Origin: JAPOQD01 sp964620555 | Lineage (GTDB): Bacteria; Pseudomonadota; Gammaproteobacteria; Pseudomonadales; Halieaceae | Length of the DNA stretch: 35,685 bases | Direction: 5' to 3' | Assembly: GCA_964620555.1 (NCBI GenBank) | Contig: CAZUGZ010000024.1 | Coordinates: 1-35,685, forward strand | Part shown: in pieces, positions 32,405 to 35,685 of the stretch | How the letters are laid out: the number at the start of each line of letters is the position of its first letter | Numbering within the stretch: the first letter of the stretch is position 1 | Program-made: the position numbers and the translations under genes | Notes under the pieces: model-generated | Databases searched by the model: none | What the model was told of the DNA's origin: nothing | Seen by the model: only the letters and a program-made list of their open reading frames with translations

Positions 32405-32942
32405 AACCACCCCGCTGGCCGGCCTCGTTCTCATCCGGCCCGAGGTGCACCGGGACGAGCGCGGCTTCTTCCTGGAAAGCTGGAACCGGCGGCAGTTCCG
32501 GGACGCCGGCCTGGATTGCGACTTGGTCCAGGACAACCACAGCCATTCCCGGCGGGGCTGCCTGCGCGGCCTGCATTTCCAGACCCGCCAGACCCAGGCC
32601 AAACTGGTGCGGGTGGGCGCCGGCGCGGTGTTCGATGCGGTGGTGGACCTGCGTCGCGATTCCCCCAGTTTCGGCCGCTGGTACGGGGTCGAACTCAGCG
32701 CCGCCAACCACCTCCAGCTATGGGTGCCCCAGGGTTTCGCCCACGGCTTTTACGTGCTTTCCGAGAGCGCCGATCTGCTCTACAGGACCAGCGACTACTA
32801 CCACCCGGAATCCGAACTGTCCCTGCGTTGGGACGACCCCACCGTGGGCATAGAGTGGCCCCTGCCCGACGGCGCTGAGCCCACCCTGTCGGCCCGCGAC
32901 CGGCGCGCCCTGCGCTGGGCCGAAGTGCCGTATTTTTCCTAG
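32394..32942 (+). CDS. rfbC: dTDP-4-dehydrorhamnose 3,5-epimerase RmlC
   Basis: A 182-residue cupin enzyme, third step of dTDP-L-rhamnose synthesis. It shows RDERGFFLESW, LVQDNHSHSRRGCLRGLHFQ with the catalytic His in RGLHFQ, GAVFDAVVDLRRDSPSFGRW and WVPQGFAHGFYVLSESAD. The ATG lies in the end of rmlA (11-bp overlap). Its TAG stop lies in the palindrome CTAG at 32939-32942, which also encodes the TAG of the convergent rmlB, so the two genes overlap by 4 bp at their ends. Confidence 0.97.
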   Translation: MKFETTPLAGLVLIRPEVHRDERGFFLESWNRRQFRDAGLDCDLVQDNHSHSRRGCLRGLHFQTRQTQAKLVRVGAGAVFDAVVDLRRDSPSFGRWYGVELSAANHLQLWVPQGFAHGFYVLSESADLLYRTSDYYHPESELSLRWDDPTVGIEWPLPDGAEPTLSARDRRALRWAEVPYFS

Positions 32943-33997
32943 ATTCGCGAGCACCACCACTGGGGATTGGCCAGGTACCAGTCGAGGGTGGCCTCGATGC
33001 CGCTGGCCAGGCTGTGCCGGGGCCGGTAGCCCAGTTGCTCCCGGATCTTGCCGGCGTCTATGGCGTAGCGCTGGTCGTGCCCGAGCCGGTCCTGTACCCG
33101 GGTGATCAGTTCCCGGGCCGACGCACCGCGCGCGGCGGGCGCCTCGGGGAAGCGCCGGCGCAGTTCGGGGTCCGCCGCCAGACGCGTGTCCAGCGCATCG
33201 CACAGCAGTTGCACCAGCTCGATATTGTGCCACTCCTGGTCGGCTCCGATGTGGTAGGTCTCGCCCGGTCGCCCGCGCTCCAGCACCAGTTCGATGCCGC
33301 GGCAGTGGTCCTCCACGTGCAGCCAGTCGCGCACCTGCCGGCCGTCCCCGTAGACCGGCAGCGGCCGGCCGCTGAGGATGTTGGTGATGCACAGGGGGAT
33401 GAGCTTCTCCGGATGCTGCCGGGGTCCGTAGTTGTTGCAGCAATTGGAGGTGGTCGTCTGCAGGCCCCAGGTCTGTCGCCAGGCCCGCACCAGGTGGTCC
33501 GAGGCCGCCTTGCTGGCGGCGTAGGGCGAGTTGGGCCGGTAGCGGCTTCGTTCGTGGAAGCCGGGGTCGGCCGGCGCCAGCGAGCCGTAGACCTCATCCG
33601 TGGAAACGTGGTGAAAGCGATGCGGCAGGCCCCGCTCCAGCCACACCACGCGCGCCGCCTTGAGCAGGCTGTGGGTACCCAGCACATTGCTGTCCAGGAA
33701 CGCGTCGGAGTCGCTGATCGAGCGGTCGACGTGGCTCTCCGCGGCAAAGTGCACGATGCGCTGCAGCGCGTGTTCGACCAGCAGTTGCTCCACCAGCGGC
33801 TGGTTGCGGATGTCGCCGTGCACGAAGCGGAACTGCGGGTGCCCCTCGGCCTGCGCCAGGTTGGTGCGGTCGCCGGCATAGGTGAGGGCGTCCAGCGCCA
33901 CCAGGCGCTCATCGGGGTGATTTCGCAACCAGTAGTGCACGAAGTTGCTGCCGATGAATCCGGCGCCACCGGTAACCAGCAGGCCCTCAGCCGGCAT
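32939..33997 (-). CDS. rfbB: dTDP-glucose 4,6-dehydratase RmlB
   Basis: A 352-residue NAD-dependent extended short-chain dehydrogenase, second step of dTDP-L-rhamnose synthesis. The dinucleotide motif is VTGGAGFIGSNFVHYW. Catalytic blocks are HHVSTDEVYGSL and the YxxxK motif in SPYAASKAASDHLVRA, with NNYGPRQHPEKLIPL and GDGRQVRDWLHVEDH following. It begins within the end of rmlD (11-bp overlap) on the minus strand. Its stop codon is shared with rmlC in CTAG. The convergent arrangement of rmlDB against rmlAC is discussed in the findings. Confidence 0.97.
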   Translation of the reverse strand: MPAEGLLVTGGAGFIGSNFVHYWLRNHPDERLVALDALTYAGDRTNLAQAEGHPQFRFVHGDIRNQPLVEQLLVEHALQRIVHFAAESHVDRSISDSDAFLDSNVLGTHSLLKAARVVWLERGLPHRFHHVSTDEVYGSLAPADPGFHERSRYRPNSPYAASKAASDHLVRAWRQTWGLQTTTSNCCNNYGPRQHPEKLIPLCITNILSGRPLPVYGDGRQVRDWLHVEDHCRGIELVLERGRPGETYHIGADQEWHNIELVQLLCDALDTRLAADPELRRRFPEAPAARGASARELITRVQDRLGHDQRYAIDAGKIREQLGYRPRHSLASGIEATLDWYLANPQWWCSRI

Positions 33998-34865
33998 GCT
34001 CGCTCAGGTCCTGCAGCATGGCCCGCAGTTGTCGCTGCCAGGGCAGTGCGGAACGCTGCAGCAACTGCTCGCTGCGGCGGCAGTCCAGCACGCTGTAGGC
34101 CGGGCGCGTGGCGGCCTGGGGATAGTCCGCCGAGCCCACCGGGTGCAGCACCAGCTCCCCCTGCAGCAGACCGAGTTCCCGTCCCAGTCGATGGATCTCG
34201 GCGGCAAACTGGTACCAACTGCACTGGCCCCGGTCCGTCCAGTGACAGATTCCATGGATCTCCGGCGCCCCCACCAGTGCCCGGATCACCTGCGCCAGAC
34301 CCCGTGCCCAGGTGGGGGAGCCCACCTGGTCGGAGACCACCGCCAGTTCCTCCCGTTCCCGCATCAGTCGCAGCATGGTGTTGACGAAGTTGTGGCCGAA
34401 CCGGGAGTACAGCCGGGCCGTGCGCACGACCACCGAATCCAGTGGCAGCAGGCTCTGCAGGCGCATCTCGCCAGCCAGCTTGCTGTGGCCGTAGGCGCCC
34501 AGCGGGCGGGCTTCGGCCTCAGTGGAATAGGGGGTTTGCGCGCTGCCGTCAAAGACGTAGTCGGTGGAGATGTGGATGACCCGGGCCCCCACCTGCGCGG
34601 CCGCCTTGGCCACGTTGCCGGCGCCGGTGGCGTTGACCGCCAGGGCCAGGTCCGGGTTCAGCTCGGCATCGTCGACCGAGGTAAAGGCGGCACAGTTGAT
34701 CAGCAGTTGCGGTTGCCGGGCCTGGACAAAATCCAGCAGCGCCCCCAGGTCGGTGATATCGAGTTCGCCGCGGCCGGCCGGGATGCACTCCATCGGCGGC
34801 ACCCCCCCGCTGCTCAGCAGTTCCCGCCCCAACTGCCCTTCCGCTCCCAGGACCAGCGCTTTCAT
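33987..34865 (-). CDS. rfbD: dTDP-4-dehydrorhamnose reductase RmlD
   Basis: A 292-residue NADPH-dependent reductase, final step of dTDP-L-rhamnose synthesis. The N-terminal motif is LVLGAEGQLGRELL; INCAAFTSVDDAE, VIHISTDYVFDG and YGHSKLAGE (YxxxK) are conserved, as is YSRFGHNFVNTMLRLM. The stop overlaps the rmlB start. Only 33 bp separate its ATG from the end of the antitoxin gene upstream, so the toxin-antitoxin promoter may feed into rmlDB. Confidence 0.96.
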   Translation of the reverse strand: MKALVLGAEGQLGRELLSSGGVPPMECIPAGRGELDITDLGALLDFVQARQPQLLINCAAFTSVDDAELNPDLALAVNATGAGNVAKAAAQVGARVIHISTDYVFDGSAQTPYSTEAEARPLGAYGHSKLAGEMRLQSLLPLDSVVVRTARLYSRFGHNFVNTMLRLMREREELAVVSDQVGSPTWARGLAQVIRALVGAPEIHGICHWTDRGQCSWYQFAAEIHRLGRELGLLQGELVLHPVGSADYPQAATRPAYSVLDCRRSEQLLQRSALPWQRQLRAMLQDLSEHAG

Positions 34866-34898
34866 CGGTGTTCCGCAATCCCGGCAGCACGTTTCATG

Positions 34899-35204
34899 TT
34901 ACTGCGAACGCTTGTTCAGCTTGTTCGTCACGATATCCTGTAGAGAACCCGACGCGTATTTGTGAAGCACACTGGTTACCAGAGTTTGATAGGGAATACC
35001 TTCTTCCAATGCACGGCGCTGCAAGGCCTCGAGGTCACGACTGGATAATCGAATATTGATTCTCTTATCCTTTTTGACTGTTGCCTGCGCGGCCTGGATG
35101 AAGCCTGTTTTACGTTTTTCTGTAAGAGAAGACTCGAATATGCCGTCCTCGACATCTTTCAGAACAGCGCGTTCCTCTCTGCTCAGTTCAGGCTTGGCCA
35201 TCAT
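34899..35204 (-). CDS. CopG-type (BrnA-like) antitoxin
   Basis: A 101-residue likely DNA-binding antitoxin. The C-terminal half, DKRINIRLSSRDLEALQRRALEEGIPYQTLVTSVLHKYASGSL, given here across sections, has the ribbon-helix-helix pattern of CopG antitoxins (RINIRLS then the recognition helices). The N-terminal half (about 1-45) is charged and presumably binds the toxin. The stop of the toxin and its first ATG (35204) share one base (TAATG). A second ATG at 35201 is better spaced from the GGAGAG ribosome-binding site and may be the true start. The sequence is AT-richer than its surroundings, suggesting acquisition. Confidence 0.8.
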   Translation of the reverse strand: MMAKPELSREERAVLKDVEDGIFESSLTEKRKTGFIQAAQATVKKDKRINIRLSSRDLEALQRRALEEGIPYQTLVTSVLHKYASGSLQDIVTNKLNKRSQ

Positions 35205-35485
35205 TACTCTCCGAGGTATTTCCGAGTAGCCTTGCGGCTGGGAATGATTGTTTTGAGAAAGAACTCTTCTGCGGTTTCGATGTAGGGAACCAGGTACGCA
35301 TACTCTTCAACTTTTACCACCATCACCCTTTGCTCCGGGTAGTCATCGGGGTTTGGATGCTCCAGGTCATCCAGAATGTCTCCCTGCCGGATATGAAACA
35401 CGATATCTTCAAAGGATATCCCCCTCCCTTCAATAAGTTGTTGGTTCTTGTCGGGATTCCAATTGAAAATTGGCATGGTCTTCAT
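35204..35485 (-). CDS. BrnT-like toxin
   Basis: A 93-residue protein similar to BrnT-family ribonuclease toxins: FNWNPDKNQQLIEGRGISFEDIVF at the N-terminus (the Trp-Asn-Pro-Lys stretch resembles the FEWD-K-N pattern of the family) and the C-terminal SRKATRKYLGE, matching the SARKATRRE end of BrnT. It lacks a DNA-binding domain. Toxin first, antitoxin second is the order of BrnTA. ATG at 35485 is followed in frame by a second ATG at codon 4. A GCACA-4-TGTGC palindrome lies 5 bp upstream and may be the autoregulatory operator. The toxin activity itself is inference. Confidence 0.75.
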   Translation of the reverse strand: MKTMPIFNWNPDKNQQLIEGRGISFEDIVFHIRQGDILDDLEHPNPDDYPEQRVMVVKVEEYAYLVPYIETAEEFFLKTIIPSRKATRKYLGE

Positions 35486-35489
35486 TGTA

Positions 35490-35503
35490 GCACAAATGTG
35501 TGC
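35490..35503. promoter_or_regulatory. Palindrome upstream of the toxin-antitoxin genes, likely operator
   Basis: GCACAAATGTGTGC is an inverted repeat with 5-bp arms GCACA/TGTGC around AATG. It is immediately upstream of the toxin start and just before a TACAAT-like -10 (on the minus strand) that overlaps the ATG. TGCC-TTTT-GGCA at 35501-35512 is a second adjacent hairpin. Autoregulation by the antitoxin is inferred. Confidence 0.4.
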
Positions 35504-35512
35504 CTTTTGGCA

Positions 35513-35685
35513 TCACAAGCATTGTCCAACGGAACATGAGTTTGGCCACAAACTGCGTCTCCGATGCGCTGCCGACGACTGAGTGTTTACAAATCGCTGA
35601 TTTAACATACCTTTCCTATTTCTTGCGGATGCATGCGCCGCCTCCCCTGCGCTGCCAATCGAACCAAAGTGTTTGCCAATAGTTT
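35513..35685. other. Right-end stretch without a recognisable gene
   Basis: These last 173 bases are AT-richer than the rest of the window and carry no open frame I trust. A 6-bp stem AGTTTG/CAAACT with loop GCCA is at 35539-35554. GTCCAAC at 35524-35530 resembles an integron attC core but no matching GTTRRRY partner follows. The DNA may belong to the same acquired segment as the toxin-antitoxin pair. Confidence 0.4.

Noticed and set aside
35524..35685. Possible integron attC site
   Set aside because: GTCCAAC fits one core motif, but no GTTRRRY partner with matching inner arms follows before the window ends.

Overview
This GC-rich window comes from a bacterial chromosome, almost certainly a gammaproteobacterium. 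The evidence is the conserved operon miaB-ybeZ-ybeY-corC-lnt, glyQS with two separate subunits, a DjlA co-chaperone, a DUF1820 gene divergent from miaB, and tolC divergent from a yqiB-cpdA-parE cluster. Paralogous PAPS-type sulfotransferases, a thiolase and an octaheme cytochrome/TPR protein fit a marine heterotroph such as a member of Halieaceae or another Cellvibrionales family. That placement is inference from gene content, not a phylogeny. Bases 15070-15169 are a 100-N scaffold gap inside djlA.

Layout: (1) 1-231, an intergenic block of repeat modules, followed by a DUF1820-thiolase pair on the minus strand. (2) 1916-11279, eight plus-strand genes with overlaps or gaps of at most 27 bp: miaB, ybeZ, ybeY, corC, lnt, lipA, a sulfotransferase and an SLC13/RCK permease. 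This joins tRNA modification, rRNA maturation, lipoprotein acylation and lipoate synthesis to a sulfur-related tail. (3) 11281-16850, a palindromic repeat, glyQS on the minus strand, djlA on the plus strand, a class I glutamine amidotransferase and a TetR regulator. (4) 16919-22394, a second sulfotransferase whose stop overlaps the start of an octaheme cytochrome c/HEAT/TPR protein, then gamma-glutamyltransferase. (5) 22395-27551, repeats, the minus-strand run yqiB-cpdA-parE, and divergent tolC. (6) 27592-34865, a surface-polysaccharide region with a methyltransferase, an alpha/alpha-toroid protein, a second methyltransferase, a GT4 glycosyltransferase and all four dTDP-L-rhamnose genes arranged as two convergent pairs (rmlA-rmlC and rmlD-rmlB). 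(7) 34899-35485, an AT-richer BrnT-like toxin/CopG-like antitoxin pair upstream of rmlDB, and 200 bp without a recognised gene.

The points most worth following up are a modular intergenic repeat family present at four places, the TetR-sulfotransferase-octaheme cytochrome locus, the GT4-methyltransferase-toroid-methyltransferase group beside the rhamnose genes, and the unresolved low-complexity gap in djlA. Several starts appear to be TTG (miaB, ybeZ, yqiB, GT4). No tRNA, rRNA, CRISPR array, insertion sequence or prophage was seen.
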